Of a stretch of 50,561 nt of DNA, positions 34,519 through 43,460 are shown piece by piece. Each line of letters opens with the position of its first letter. Positions within the stretch are counted from its first letter, which is position 1. The notes beneath the pieces were generated by a model, which had not been told where the DNA came from, ran no database searches, and saw only the letters and a list, made by a program, of their open reading frames with translations. Both the position numbers and the translations under genes were made by a program. The stretch comes from Gammaproteobacteria bacterium (GTDB lineage Bacteria > Pseudomonadota > Gammaproteobacteria > Steroidobacterales > Rariloculaceae): the NCBI GenBank assembly GCA_022819855.1, contig JAJEGN010000002.1, positions 1 to 50,561 of the forward strand, given 5' to 3'.

Positions 34519-35516
34519 AGCCAGCCTCCGGCCAGCGCATCGCGCGCGTGGTAGCTGATGATGAGGTCCGCGCCGGCGCGCCTGATCGCCAGCAGGTTCT
34601 CACGCACGACGCCCGGTTCATCGAGCCAGCCATTCGCGGCGGCGGCCTTCACGGCTGAGTATTCGCCGGAGACGTTGTATGCCGCGAGCGGCAGGTCGGA
34701 CGTTTCCCGTACGGCGCGGATCACGTCCAGATTCGGCAGCGCGGGCTTGACCATCACGAGGTCGGCGCCTTCCCCGGCATCGAGATCGGCTTCGCGGATC
34801 GCCTCGCGCACATTGCGGCAATCCATCTGGTAGCTCTTGCGATCGCCCATGCCCGGAGTCGAATCCGCGGCGTCCCGGAACGGACCGTAGTAGGCCGATG
34901 CGTACTTGACCGCGTACGACATGACGATGACGTTGTCGTGCCCGGTCTCGTCGAGCGCATCGCGGATCGCGGCCACCCGCCCGTCCATCATGTCCGATGG
35001 CGCAAGCACGTCGGCCCCGGCCTCGGCGTGGCTCAACGCGGCATCGACGAGCGGAAGCAGCGATGGATCGTTCGCGACCTCGCCGTCGCGAAGCACGCCG
35101 CAGTGGCCGTGGTCGGTGTAGGCGCACAGGCATACGTCGGTCATGACGACCAACGAGTCTCCGAACGTTTCCTTGAGCCGGCGAACGGCCGATTGCACCG
35201 CGCCATTGGCGGCGGCCGCGGCGGCGCCATCGGGCGTCTTGCCGCCGTCGTGCGGCTGGCCGAACAGCAGTACCGCGCGAATGCCGAGCGCAAGGTCGGA
35301 TTCCACCCGGCCGACGAGGGTCTCGATCCCGACCTGGGCGATCCCCGGCATCGAAGGGATCGGCACTTCGGCTTTGCCGGTCGGCAGGACGAAGTGCGGC
35401 ATGACGAGTTGCGCGGCTGCGATGCCGGTCTCGGCGACGAGATCCCTGAGTGCGGGAGTCCGGCGCAGGCGTCTCGGCCTGACCCGCTCCGGCGTCGTTA
35501 TGATCAACTCAGACAT
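34515..35516 (-). CDS. hemB: Delta-aminolevulinic acid dehydratase HemB (porphobilinogen synthase)
   Basis: A 333-residue TIM-barrel enzyme condensing two 5-aminolevulinates. The cysteine-rich metal site DVCLCAYTDHGHCG marks a Zn-dependent type. The Schiff-base lysines lie in VMSYAVKYASAYYGPFRDA and LVMVKPALPNLD. The ATG at 35516 overlaps hemD by 13 bases; the upstream open frame is antisense-like Arg-rich sequence and is discarded. Length is normal for the family. Confidence 0.96.
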   Translation of the reverse strand: MSELIITTPERVRPRRLRRTPALRDLVAETGIAAAQLVMPHFVLPTGKAEVPIPSMPGIAQVGIETLVGRVESDLALGIRAVLLFGQPHDGGKTPDGAAAAAANGAVQSAVRRLKETFGDSLVVMTDVCLCAYTDHGHCGVLRDGEVANDPSLLPLVDAALSHAEAGADVLAPSDMMDGRVAAIRDALDETGHDNVIVMSYAVKYASAYYGPFRDAADSTPGMGDRKSYQMDCRNVREAIREADLDAGEGADLVMVKPALPNLDVIRAVRETSDLPLAAYNVSGEYSAVKAAAANGWLDEPGVVRENLLAIRRAGADLIISYHARDALAGGWL

Positions 35517-36301
35517 TGCATGGCCTCCAGCAGTCCCTCGAGCCCCGGCGTGCGGGCCTCGGCCGCGACATCGAGCCCCTGCGCCCGAACGGCGGCGGAA
35601 GTCGATGGCCCGATCGTGATGAGCTTCGGCGCAACGTCGATGTCGACGCGATTCACGAAACCCGCAACGGCCGTCGGACTCGCGAGAAAGATACCGTCGG
35701 CGGCGAGCGACGACAGCGCGGTCTTCCCGCCCGTCGGCGCTATCGGCGCCGTTCGGTAGACGTTCACCCGGTTCCTGGCAATGCCGGCACGCCCGAGCTT
35801 GTCCTCCAACGTTCCGGCCGCGTTCTCGGCGAGCACGAGCAGCAACCGTTCCGGAATCCTGCGATCCGGCGATCTGCCTGTCATGCCTTCGAGTACCGCA
35901 GTTCCACTGTCCAGCCATCTCTGCGCGAGCGCGAATTGTATATCGTCGGTGAGCGCGGCCGCCGTTCCGCCGCGACCGGTCAGATCGATCCGCCCGAGCA
36001 GCGCCCGCGCGGCCGCCGCCGTCGCCTCGCCCACCGCCGCGACCTTCGTGCCGGCCGGCAACGGCGCGTCATGCAGCGACGCGAAAGCCTCGACACCTCG
36101 CCGTGACGTGAATACGAGCCAGTCGGCCATGCGGGTTTCCCTGGCCAGCGTTCGTCCGAGTGCCGGCTCGCTGAAAATCTCGCAAACGATGCATGGCAGG
36201 ATCACGGACGTGCAGCCGAGCGCTTCGAGTCGTTGCGCCCAATCGGCGCAGTCCTCCGCACTGCGTGTCAGCACGATTCGCTTGCCTTCAGCTTTGCGCA
36301 T
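35504..36301 (-). CDS. hemD: Uroporphyrinogen-III synthase HemD
   Basis: A 265-residue two-domain protein that cyclises hydroxymethylbilane with D-ring inversion. HemD is poorly conserved; visible family features are RIVLTRSAEDCADWAQRLEALG, WLVFTSRRGVEAFASL, VAAVGEATAAAARALLG, and the C-terminal ITIGPSTSAAVRAQGL with GLLEAM. Position between hemC and hemB, overlapping each by 13-14 bases, makes the call secure. The product feeds both hemE and cysG. Confidence 0.9.
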   Translation of the reverse strand: MRKAEGKRIVLTRSAEDCADWAQRLEALGCTSVILPCIVCEIFSEPALGRTLARETRMADWLVFTSRRGVEAFASLHDAPLPAGTKVAAVGEATAAAARALLGRIDLTGRGGTAAALTDDIQFALAQRWLDSGTAVLEGMTGRSPDRRIPERLLLVLAENAAGTLEDKLGRAGIARNRVNVYRTAPIAPTGGKTALSSLAADGIFLASPTAVAGFVNRVDIDVAPKLITIGPSTSAAVRAQGLDVAAEARTPGLEGLLEAMQCLS

Positions 36302-37220
36302 GATCTTCAGGACGCGTGGAGAGTTCGGTCCAGGCCCTGTCTGCCAGTGTGGGCGCGTGGCTGCCGGAAACCCTTGAGGTGCGGACCCGGCCGTCGCGCT
36401 CGAGCATTGCGATGAGATCGAAGCTGCTGCCGGCACGCTGGCAGTACGCCCCGAAAGCGATGTCGCAACCGCCTTCCGCGCGTGCGAGCGCGGCGCGCTC
36501 GGTCGATACGGCGATGCGGCTCGATGCGTCGTCGAGCGCCTGAAGCGCGGCGCTGAGCTCGGCATTGTCCTGTCGGCACTGGACCGCCAGCGCGCCTTGC
36601 GCGGGCGCCGGTACGAACAGCTCCGGGTCGAGCCGCACGATGGCGAGCCCCTCGAGCAGCGGCTCGAGCACCTCGGTCGAACGGCGCAGGCGCTCTACGC
36701 CGGCAGCGGCCAGCACGATCGCGTCGTAGCGCTGTTCCCTGAGCCGCCTGATGCGGGTCGGGACGTTGCCGCGCAGCGATTCCACGCGCACATCGCAGCG
36801 GAAATGTTCCAGCCAGACGCGGCGGCGGGCCGAGGCCGTGCCAACGCGCGCGTGTTCGATCAACGGCAGCGGCGAACCGGCGTTTCGATCGAGCGCCTCT
36901 TCTGTGACGATGAGCACGTCCGCGGCATCGGCTCGCTCCGGTATGGCCGCGACGGCGAGTTCGGGCGGTGAGCGGGTCGGCAGGTCCTTGAACGAGTGAA
37001 CGGCGAGATCGATCGTTTCGGCGAGGAGCGCCTGCTCGATCTCGCGCACGAAGACGCCCTGCGGACCGATTGAGCCGAACGAGGCGGCCTTCGAACGGTC
37101 GCCCGCCGTGCGGATGAACGTCAGCTCTGTCGTGAAGCCGGCTTCGTCCAGGCGTCGTGCGACGGATTCGGACTGGATGCGTGCGAGGTCCGACGCCCGC
37201 GTGCCAAGTCGAAGCTTCAT
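36288..37220 (-). CDS. hemC: Hydroxymethylbilane synthase HemC (porphobilinogen deaminase)
   Basis: A 310-residue enzyme polymerising four porphobilinogens. It shows LRLGTRASDLARIQSESVA, FVREIEQALLAETIDLAVHS, VLIVTEEAL, VGTASARRRV, RIRRLREQRYDAIVLAAAGVERL, and the dipyrromethane-cofactor cysteine in RAEGGCDIAFGAYCQ. The ATG at 37220 overlaps the hemA stop (ATGA). Confidence 0.96.
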   Translation of the reverse strand: MKLRLGTRASDLARIQSESVARRLDEAGFTTELTFIRTAGDRSKAASFGSIGPQGVFVREIEQALLAETIDLAVHSFKDLPTRSPPELAVAAIPERADAADVLIVTEEALDRNAGSPLPLIEHARVGTASARRRVWLEHFRCDVRVESLRGNVPTRIRRLREQRYDAIVLAAAGVERLRRSTEVLEPLLEGLAIVRLDPELFVPAPAQGALAVQCRQDNAELSAALQALDDASSRIAVSTERAALARAEGGCDIAFGAYCQRAGSSFDLIAMLERDGRVRTSRVSGSHAPTLADRAWTELSTRPEDHAQS

Positions 37221-38548
37221 GATGCCGAGTCCCGCTGAGCCGCGCTGCCGTCGAGTGCCGCCCTGAGTTCGTCGGCGAATTCCGGTTCCAGACCGCTGAG
37301 AAAAGCCTCAAGCGAGCCTTCAGGACCGGTATGAAGCAGACCGCGCAGGCCGAGGCAGGGGATGTGCGCGAAGCGCCGCGCGAGGACTTCGCACCAGACT
37401 TCAACCGCGGCCCGTTCCTCTTCGCCGAGTCCCTCGAGTTCCTTCCTGAAGAGGCGCTTGACCCCTTCCTGGGCGGTAATCCGATAGCGTTTCTGCAGCG
37501 CGCCGAAGAGCGGTCCGTAGTAGCGCTCGGTGTATCGATCCCTGAGCGTTGCGAGCGCCTCGTCGACCTGCTCGCGCGCTTCCGCCGCCTCCATGAGCCG
37601 CGCGGCCCGGTTGCGCTCGGCGTGCCGGACGATTTCGTCGAGGCCCACGCGGGGAATCGCGAGCTTCGCGCACGCGGCCGGATCGACGTCCGGGGGCACG
37701 GCCATGTCGACGATCAACGGTGGCTCCCCCGAGGGTGTGCGCGCCGCGATACGCTCGAGGGCAGCCTGTTCCAGCACCGGGCCGGGCGCAGCTGTCGCCG
37801 CCAGCAGGGCCTCCACGGGTGCAGGCTCGGTGCGGAACGCCTCGAGCGATTGCCATGCGGCGCCGAAGCGACCGGCGAGGGACTGCGCTCTTTCCGCCGA
37901 ACGGTTGACGACGAGCAGAGGGATACCGGAGGTGCTCAGCGACACGGCGGCGCGCTCGGTCATCGCCGAAACGCCAAGTAGTGCGGTCGTCCCCGCCGTG
38001 CGGGCCAGGCGTTCGCGCAGGCGTGCCACGGCGATCTCGGCGAGCGACACGCGGCCTGCGCCGAGCGCCGTCTCGCCGCGTACGCGTGCGGCGATCCTCA
38101 GGGCTTCTCCGAACAGCAGTTCCAGCGCCGCTCCGGACAAGCCGAGCCGCGTGGATTGCTCGTGGCAGGCCCGCACCTGGGCGACGATCTCGGTTTCTCC
38201 CACGCAGGCCGAGTCGAGACCCGCGGCGATCAGGAACAGGTGCTCGGCTGCGCCTTCGCCGTTCCAGGCGCGCAAGCGGCGTGCCGCCTCGCCGGATGCG
38301 GGCTCGCGCCCGACGAGCAGTTCGAATGCCGCCGGGCGGATGTCGGCAGCCGCGGCACGCTCCTCGCGCGCAAAGATCAGCTCGACGCGGTTGCAGGTCG
38401 AAAGGTATGCGAGCTCGGCAAGCCCCAGTTGCTCGGCGAACGCGCGTAGCCGTTCTTCCGCATCGTCATCCGGCAGCACGAACTCGGCGAGCGATTCAGC
38501 GCCGCCCTGACGCCATGACACGCCGATCATCCCGAGTTGCTCGAGCAT
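37217..38548 (-). CDS. hemA: Glutamyl-tRNA reductase HemA
   Basis: A 443-residue enzyme starting the C5 route to 5-aminolevulinate. The catalytic cysteine is Cys52 in the invariant YLSTCNRVELI. The segments ASGEAARRL (usual place of the HLF motif), LDSACVGETEIVAQVRACHEQS (read in two parts) and the C-terminal dimerisation helices are present. The NADPH-binding loop reads ALLGVSAMTERAAV, lacking the second glycine of the common GAGEM motif. The ATG at 38548 has GGGA seven bases upstream. It is the first gene of the heme cluster. Confidence 0.9.
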   Translation of the reverse strand: MLEQLGMIGVSWRQGGAESLAEFVLPDDDAEERLRAFAEQLGLAELAYLSTCNRVELIFAREERAAAADIRPAAFELLVGREPASGEAARRLRAWNGEGAAEHLFLIAAGLDSACVGETEIVAQVRACHEQSTRLGLSGAALELLFGEALRIAARVRGETALGAGRVSLAEIAVARLRERLARTAGTTALLGVSAMTERAAVSLSTSGIPLLVVNRSAERAQSLAGRFGAAWQSLEAFRTEPAPVEALLAATAAPGPVLEQAALERIAARTPSGEPPLIVDMAVPPDVDPAACAKLAIPRVGLDEIVRHAERNRAARLMEAAEAREQVDEALATLRDRYTERYYGPLFGALQKRYRITAQEGVKRLFRKELEGLGEEERAAVEVWCEVLARRFAHIPCLGLRGLLHTGPEGSLEAFLSGLEPEFADELRAALDGSAAQRDSAS

Positions 38549-38605
38549 TCGAATTCCCGTTGGCTCGCAGTCCGGTGCGACAAATATCAGACGGGAACGC
38601 TCGCT

Positions 38606-38624
38606 GTGTCACGCGAGTGTCACG
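38606..38624 (-). promoter_or_regulatory. Tandem TGTCAC repeat upstream of hemA, candidate response-regulator operator
   Basis: GTGTCACG occurs at 38606-38613 and again at 38617-38624 on the plus strand, an 11-bp period, about 60-75 bases before the hemA ATG. Direct repeats one helical turn apart are the standard target form of OmpR/PhoB regulators, and the core resembles PhoB half-sites. On the hemA strand the proximal repeat (GTGACA) is spaced 17 bp from TGATAT, so it overlaps the -35 position. Confidence 0.5.
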
Positions 38625-38708
38625 GCGCAAGGCGGCGCGCGCGGGCTCTCGGTGCGGGTCAGGACCGGTGCCGGAGGACCGCGCCGGCAGCGATGGTGAC
38701 TTTTCCGC

Positions 38709-39764
38709 CTATCCGAAGACGTCCTGGACGAGGCCGTGCATCCGTGCCGCCTCGCGCCGCATGCCGGTGGCGACCGCGAGCTGAGCTCGCGTACGGGCTT
38801 CGTTGTGTTCGGCGGCGTTCGCGTAGCGGCGCGGGTCCCAGGCAAAGTAGTTGCCTTCGAATGCGTCGGCGCAGAAGCGGGCGGCGAGTTCGACCGCAAT
38901 CGCGAACGCGGCGTCGGGAATGGAGCGCCACTCGGCTTCCCCGAGCAGCCCGCCGGATGCTGCCGCGTAGGACTTCACCGCCGCCTCGAAAAGTTCGAAG
39001 GAGAAGTCCGCTTCGCCGGAATCTTCGGCGACCGGATTGCACCAGGATCTCAGCGCGTCGCCGAGTTCGATCGCGGCCGGCATTTTCGTCAGCGTATCGA
39101 GATCGATCATGCACACTGCGCGCGCTGAGTCCGCATCGAACATGATGTTCTCCAGTTTCGGGTCGCCGTGCACGATCCGGTCGGGCACCTGCTGCGACCG
39201 CGCGAGTTCCGCGGCGAGATTGTCGACTTCGGCCGCGAGACGCGCGATTGCCCGATGCCGCGGGTGCGCCGTTCGGGCAGTCAGCGTGTAGCGGAGATTC
39301 TCAAGATGACGTTGCGTGTCGTGAACGCCGAGCCGCGCGTTGGCGAAGTGGTGGTCGAGGTCGCTTGCGGCGGCGTGGAATTCTCCGAGCATGCGGCCTG
39401 CTTCGGCCGCGCGTGCGGGCGACCCGGTCGAGTCGTGAATGATGCCCTCGATGCGCGTCAGCACACGCCAGACGGCCCCGCCGAACTCGAGCCAGAGCGC
39501 GCCCGACCGCGTTGGCAGGAGCAGCGGCGTCACGAGCCCCTTGGAGTTCAGATGACGCGTGACGACGTCGATGTCGACGTTCGTTTCCGGGGCGAAGATG
39601 GCGTTCACGCGCTGCAGCACGAGCGGGTCGCCGGCAGACGATCGAACGTACCAGCTACGGTTGATCAGCCCCGAGTTCGTGGCCTCGAGCGTATCCGCCG
39701 CAAGGCCGAATGCTCCGAGTACCTCGCTTTCGGGCGTATCGCTTGCGGAGTCGCTCACGGTCAT
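38709..39764 (-). CDS. Aminoglycoside-phosphotransferase-family kinase (possibly sugar kinase)
   Basis: A 351-residue protein kinase-like phosphotransferase. The N-lobe has a glycine-containing loop (ATNSGLINRSWYV) and LVLQRVN. The catalytic loop is VHGDPKLENIMFD, and the Mg-binding aspartate lies in VCMIDLDT. Relatives include N-acetylhexosamine 1-kinases and choline or aminoglycoside kinases; the substrate cannot be read from the sequence. The ATG at 39764 is chosen over an open upstream frame. It lies upstream of hemA on the same strand, but with a 160-bp gap that contains the hemA regulatory region. Confidence 0.82.
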   Translation of the reverse strand: MTVSDSASDTPESEVLGAFGLAADTLEATNSGLINRSWYVRSSAGDPLVLQRVNAIFAPETNVDIDVVTRHLNSKGLVTPLLLPTRSGALWLEFGGAVWRVLTRIEGIIHDSTGSPARAAEAGRMLGEFHAAASDLDHHFANARLGVHDTQRHLENLRYTLTARTAHPRHRAIARLAAEVDNLAAELARSQQVPDRIVHGDPKLENIMFDADSARAVCMIDLDTLTKMPAAIELGDALRSWCNPVAEDSGEADFSFELFEAAVKSYAAASGGLLGEAEWRSIPDAAFAIAVELAARFCADAFEGNYFAWDPRRYANAAEHNEARTRAQLAVATGMRREAARMHGLVQDVFG

Positions 39765-39883
39765 CGTGCGCGCATCATAGCGCGGCCGGAGCGCCGCGGA
39801 AGGCCGTGCGGATTTGCGCCCGGAAACCTTTGCGGTATAAGAGCAGTCAAACACCAGGAATGGGAGCGACACCAGGAGCAGCC

Positions 39884-40396
39884 ATGCGCAGGGGAATCCA
39901 TTGGAGCCTGATCGTCGCGACAGTGGCGCTCGGCGCGTCGGCCCCGAGTCTGCCGGTCGCGGCCCAGGACGATGACGTGCTCGACCGGACACCGCGGGAC
40001 TGCGTCACGGTAAGCCGCATCAGAAGAACGAAAATCATCGATGACAAGACGATTCTCTTCTACATGCGCGGTTCGGGCATTTACCAGAACATTCTCGAAC
40101 GGGACTGCCCGCGGCTCGAACGCGAGGGCCGGTTCATGTACGAGATTCGGGGCTACCGTCTCTGCGACATCGATACGATCACCGTGCTCGACCGCTTCGG
40201 CGCGGGATTCGGCCGCGGATTCACCTGCAGATTGGGCGAGTTCCATCCGATCACGAGGGAAGAAGCCGAAGAGATCGAACGGATTGCCGCCGGCGAGGTG
40301 GAACAGGACGAGGTCATCGAGATCGAAGAGGTCGAACTGCCGCCCGAGGACGAAGAGGCGGAGCCTGCCGATTCGGACCAGGAACCTGCGCCGTAG
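39884..40396 (+). CDS. Small exported Cys-containing protein (DUF6491-like)
   Basis: A 170-residue protein with a signal peptide (WSLIVATVALGASAPSLPVAAQ; cleavage after about residue 25). The mature domain carries four cysteines in the order DCVTVSRI, RDCPRLERE, RLCDID and FTCRLGEF, probably two disulfides. The C terminus is a highly acidic Glu/Asp tail (about residues 135-170). The cysteine pattern is that of small gammaproteobacterial exported proteins I associate with DUF6491; function unknown. The ATG at 39884 has AGGAG five bases upstream. It diverges from the kinase gene. Confidence 0.7.
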   Translation: MRRGIHWSLIVATVALGASAPSLPVAAQDDDVLDRTPRDCVTVSRIRRTKIIDDKTILFYMRGSGIYQNILERDCPRLEREGRFMYEIRGYRLCDIDTITVLDRFGAGFGRGFTCRLGEFHPITREEAEEIERIAAGEVEQDEVIEIEEVELPPEDEEAEPADSDQEPAP

Positions 40397-40413
40397 GAAG
40401 TCGCGCTGCGCGC

Positions 40414-41853
40414 TCAGCGGAACGACAGAAACGGCAAGGGGCTGCCGTTCAGGCTGAACTCCCCGTTCACGAACTCCAACGCAACACGGTAGGATTCGCC
40501 GTCCTCGACCAGAAAGCCCTGCGCGACCACGGCGTTGAGCATCGCGTTCGCCTGCGCCTGGACCATATCCTCGATACCGTCCGGCACAACGCCGTTGGGG
40601 GCGCCCGCGGCGAGTTGCTGCCTGACGATCTCGGTCGCGATTCTGAGCGCGAGGGCCCGTGAGGCGGTAGCTTCGGCTTCGAGAGTGACCGCATCGATCA
40701 ACAACGTGGGATCGGCGTCCAGCGCGGCTGCCGCGTCGGGTAACGCGGCGGCGTTGGTTCGTATATGAACGTAGGCCTCGAACGTTTCGTCGTCCATCGC
40801 GAATCTGATCGGATCGATCGATAGCGTCGGTTCTGCCGCAAGCAAGCGCAGGAACACGGGCATCAGCAAGGGCATCGGATCGCCCGTTTCGGCAGCCAGC
40901 TCTTCGAGCTGCGCCTGGGCTGCCATCAAGTCGTTCATCGCGTCGGCATCCAGGCTGTCGATCCCGACCACGACCTCGGAGTCCGTGAACCGGAACCGTT
41001 CGCCAAAGTTGAGGTAGTCAGCGGCGTATGTTGCGGAAGTCGCGAGGAGCGTTCCGTCGCCGTTTTGATAGGACTCGCCGCGAACAACGATGTTTGCCGC
41101 TTCGAAGGCCGGTTCGCCGCCGAGCGTCCGATCCACGACCAGCGTTTGCCCGATCAGCAGTTCCACGTCGCCGAGCCACTGGTACCGCGTCAGAAATTCG
41201 GTGTCGGCGTTCATCGTGACTGCGTCGACCGAGACGGCGATCAGCGGATTCGACCAGGCGAACGAATCGATTTCGAGGTGCGCAAGCAACTCGTTCCCGT
41301 TCAGACGGCCTTCGAGTTGTACGCCCGAAAATATCGCTTCGCTATCCCCGGTCGCGTAGTCGATGGTCGGCACATCGGCATCGAACCGCAGGCCGCCGAA
41401 CAAGCCGGCCCTGCCGCGGAACTCGAAAAGGTAAGGTATGCCGAGGCTGTCCTCGAGCGCGGCTGTGTCGGGCTCGGTCGGATCGGGCCGCGCCGTGACT
41501 CCGGCCAGCCCGACAAACGGCCCGTTGCGCAGAACGACGGGGCCATGCGCCACGTCGACGAGGACCGCAAGTCGCTCGTCAAGCAAATCCTGGACCGCCG
41601 CTGTCTGCTCGTCGTCACCGGACGCGGATCCCAGTTGCGGGAGCGCCTCGCTGCTCAGGCCGACATCGATCGTCGCCGAACTGCCGAACCAGCCCCGCTC
41701 GAAGGCGTTCAGTTCGAACGACCAGATGCCGTAGTCGTTGATTTCGTCGATTCGCTGCCGGAACTGCGATTCGGTCAGGATTCCGAACACGGGCGGTAGT
41801 GCGACTATCGCTACGCCAACACAGGTGAGCATGTATACGCTGGCTTTTTTCAT
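40414..41853 (-). CDS. DUF945 (YdgA-like) family protein
   Basis: A 479-residue protein with an N-terminal membrane anchor or signal (YMLTCVGVAIVALPPVFG), followed by RQRIDEINDYGIWSFELNAFERGWFGS, read in parts, which is the typical DUF945 start (short beta-hairpin with E-x-x-WF). The remainder is acidic, beta-rich repeats and ends FSLNGSPLPFLSF, as in YdgA. The family is of unknown function and inner-membrane associated in E. coli. GGAGGA lies nine bases before the ATG at 41853. It is convergent with the preceding gene. Confidence 0.75.
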   Translation of the reverse strand: MKKASVYMLTCVGVAIVALPPVFGILTESQFRQRIDEINDYGIWSFELNAFERGWFGSSATIDVGLSSEALPQLGSASGDDEQTAAVQDLLDERLAVLVDVAHGPVVLRNGPFVGLAGVTARPDPTEPDTAALEDSLGIPYLFEFRGRAGLFGGLRFDADVPTIDYATGDSEAIFSGVQLEGRLNGNELLAHLEIDSFAWSNPLIAVSVDAVTMNADTEFLTRYQWLGDVELLIGQTLVVDRTLGGEPAFEAANIVVRGESYQNGDGTLLATSATYAADYLNFGERFRFTDSEVVVGIDSLDADAMNDLMAAQAQLEELAAETGDPMPLLMPVFLRLLAAEPTLSIDPIRFAMDDETFEAYVHIRTNAAALPDAAAALDADPTLLIDAVTLEAEATASRALALRIATEIVRQQLAAGAPNGVVPDGIEDMVQAQANAMLNAVVAQGFLVEDGESYRVALEFVNGEFSLNGSPLPFLSFR

Positions 41854-42017
41854 CGTCCCTGTTCCTCCGGATGGCGGGGAAGGCTGTTCGTCCCTGCGGG
41901 CATGGTAGGCTCTGCGCGCCACGACCTGAAGGATTGGTTCGTGTTTCTTGCGACCGAGTTCCCCGAGACCGCGCGTGACGGGGCTTTTCGCTCGAACGGA
42001 GGAACTGGGGGAAAGTC

Positions 42018-43460
42018 ATGGGTGCATGCAGGGGAAAGGAATATCTCGAGCGTCTGCGCGATCGCAGGGACGTATGGATCGGCGGGGAGCGCGTCGCCGA
42101 CGTCACGGCCCACCCGGATCTTGCGCGCGGCGCGGCAACGCTCGCGCGGCTTCTCGACCGACAGCACGCGCCCGAGACCCGCGATCTGCTGACGTTCGAG
42201 GCCGACGGCGAACGGTATCCGCTGGCGCTGCTGCAGCCGAAGTCGATAGGCGACGTCGTTCGGCGCGGCGCGGCGATGTACGACTGGGCGAAGTGGTCGG
42301 GCGGCATGGTGGGGCGCTCGCCGGACTACCTGAACTGCGCGTTCACGGCGTTCGCCGCGGCGGCCGGGTATTTCACCGAGAACCGCCCGGAGTTTGCCGA
42401 GAACATCCGTGCCTGCTACGAGCGTATCCTGCGCGACGATCTCGTCCTGACCCACACGCTCGTCAACCCGAGCTACAACCGGGCGCTGAGCGCGAAGGGG
42501 CTGGCGAGCAAGGAAGTTGCGTTGCGCGTCGTCCGGGAAACCGACGCCGGCCTCGTCGTCAACGGCGCGCGGCTGTTGGCGACGCTCGGACCGCTGTCGG
42601 ACGAGATCGCCGTCTTCCCGTCGACCGTGCTCAAGGCCGACGAGTCGGCGCGGCCGTACGCGCTTGCGTTCGTGATCGGCAACGACACGCCTGGCATGCG
42701 CTACATCTGCCGCGACAGCTACGACACCGGGAAAACGCTGTTCGACTCACCCCTGGCCGGGCGCTTCGAGGAGATGGACTGCGTCGTGATCTTCAACGAG
42801 GTGCTCGTGCCCTGGGAGCGCGTGTTTCTCTACGACTCGCCGGACCTGTGCAACCGGGTCTTCGCCGATACCAACGCCGTCGTGCACATGATGCACCAGG
42901 TCGTCTGCAAGAACCTCGCGAAGGCCGAGTTCATCGTGGGCCTGTTGTGCGCGATGTGCCAGGCCAGCGAGCGGGACAGGGACATCGCCGTTCAGGGCCA
43001 GATCGCCGAGGCCATGTGGATCGCGGAGTCGATGAGGGCGTTCCTCTACAGCGCGGAGCAGCAGGCGGCCGAAGATCGCTGGGGCCTGCACGTGCCGCTC
43101 AGGCGGCCGCTCGACACGGCCAGGAACCTGTTTCCGAAGATGTATCCGCGTCTCGTCGAGCTCGTGCAGTTGCTCGGCTCAAGCTCGCTCATGGCAACGC
43201 CGGCGGAAGCGGATTTCGACAACGAGATCGCTCCGGACGTTGAGAAGTACTTCGGGCTCGTCAATCTCCCGAGCAAGGACCGCGTCGCGCTCTTCCGGCT
43301 CGCCCACGACGTCGCGATTTCCGGTTTCGGCGGCCGCCAGGCGCTCTACGAACGGTTTTTCTTCGGGCCGCAGAACGTCATGGCGTCGGTCTATTACAAG
43401 CTGTACGACAAGGAGCGCTACGTGGAGCGCGTGCGCGAACTGCTTGCGCGTGACTTCTGA
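42018..43460 (+). CDS. HpaB-family flavin-dependent aromatic hydroxylase (large subunit)
   Basis: A 480-residue member of the 4-hydroxyphenylacetate 3-monooxygenase (HpaB/PvcC) family. Features: KEYLERLRDRRDVWIGGERV at the N terminus, WSGGMVGRSPDYLN, LTHTLVNPSYNRA, VIFNEVLVPWERVFLYD, and the C-terminal SGFGGRQALYERFFFG. These enzymes use FADH2 from a separate reductase (HpaC) to ortho-hydroxylate phenols. No reductase gene is seen here, so the substrate and partner are unknown. GGGGGAAA is well placed before the ATG. It diverges from the DUF945 gene. Confidence 0.88.
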   Translation: MGACRGKEYLERLRDRRDVWIGGERVADVTAHPDLARGAATLARLLDRQHAPETRDLLTFEADGERYPLALLQPKSIGDVVRRGAAMYDWAKWSGGMVGRSPDYLNCAFTAFAAAAGYFTENRPEFAENIRACYERILRDDLVLTHTLVNPSYNRALSAKGLASKEVALRVVRETDAGLVVNGARLLATLGPLSDEIAVFPSTVLKADESARPYALAFVIGNDTPGMRYICRDSYDTGKTLFDSPLAGRFEEMDCVVIFNEVLVPWERVFLYDSPDLCNRVFADTNAVVHMMHQVVCKNLAKAEFIVGLLCAMCQASERDRDIAVQGQIAEAMWIAESMRAFLYSAEQQAAEDRWGLHVPLRRPLDTARNLFPKMYPRLVELVQLLGSSSLMATPAEADFDNEIAPDVEKYFGLVNLPSKDRVALFRLAHDVAISGFGGRQALYERFFFGPQNVMASVYYKLYDKERYVERVRELLARDF

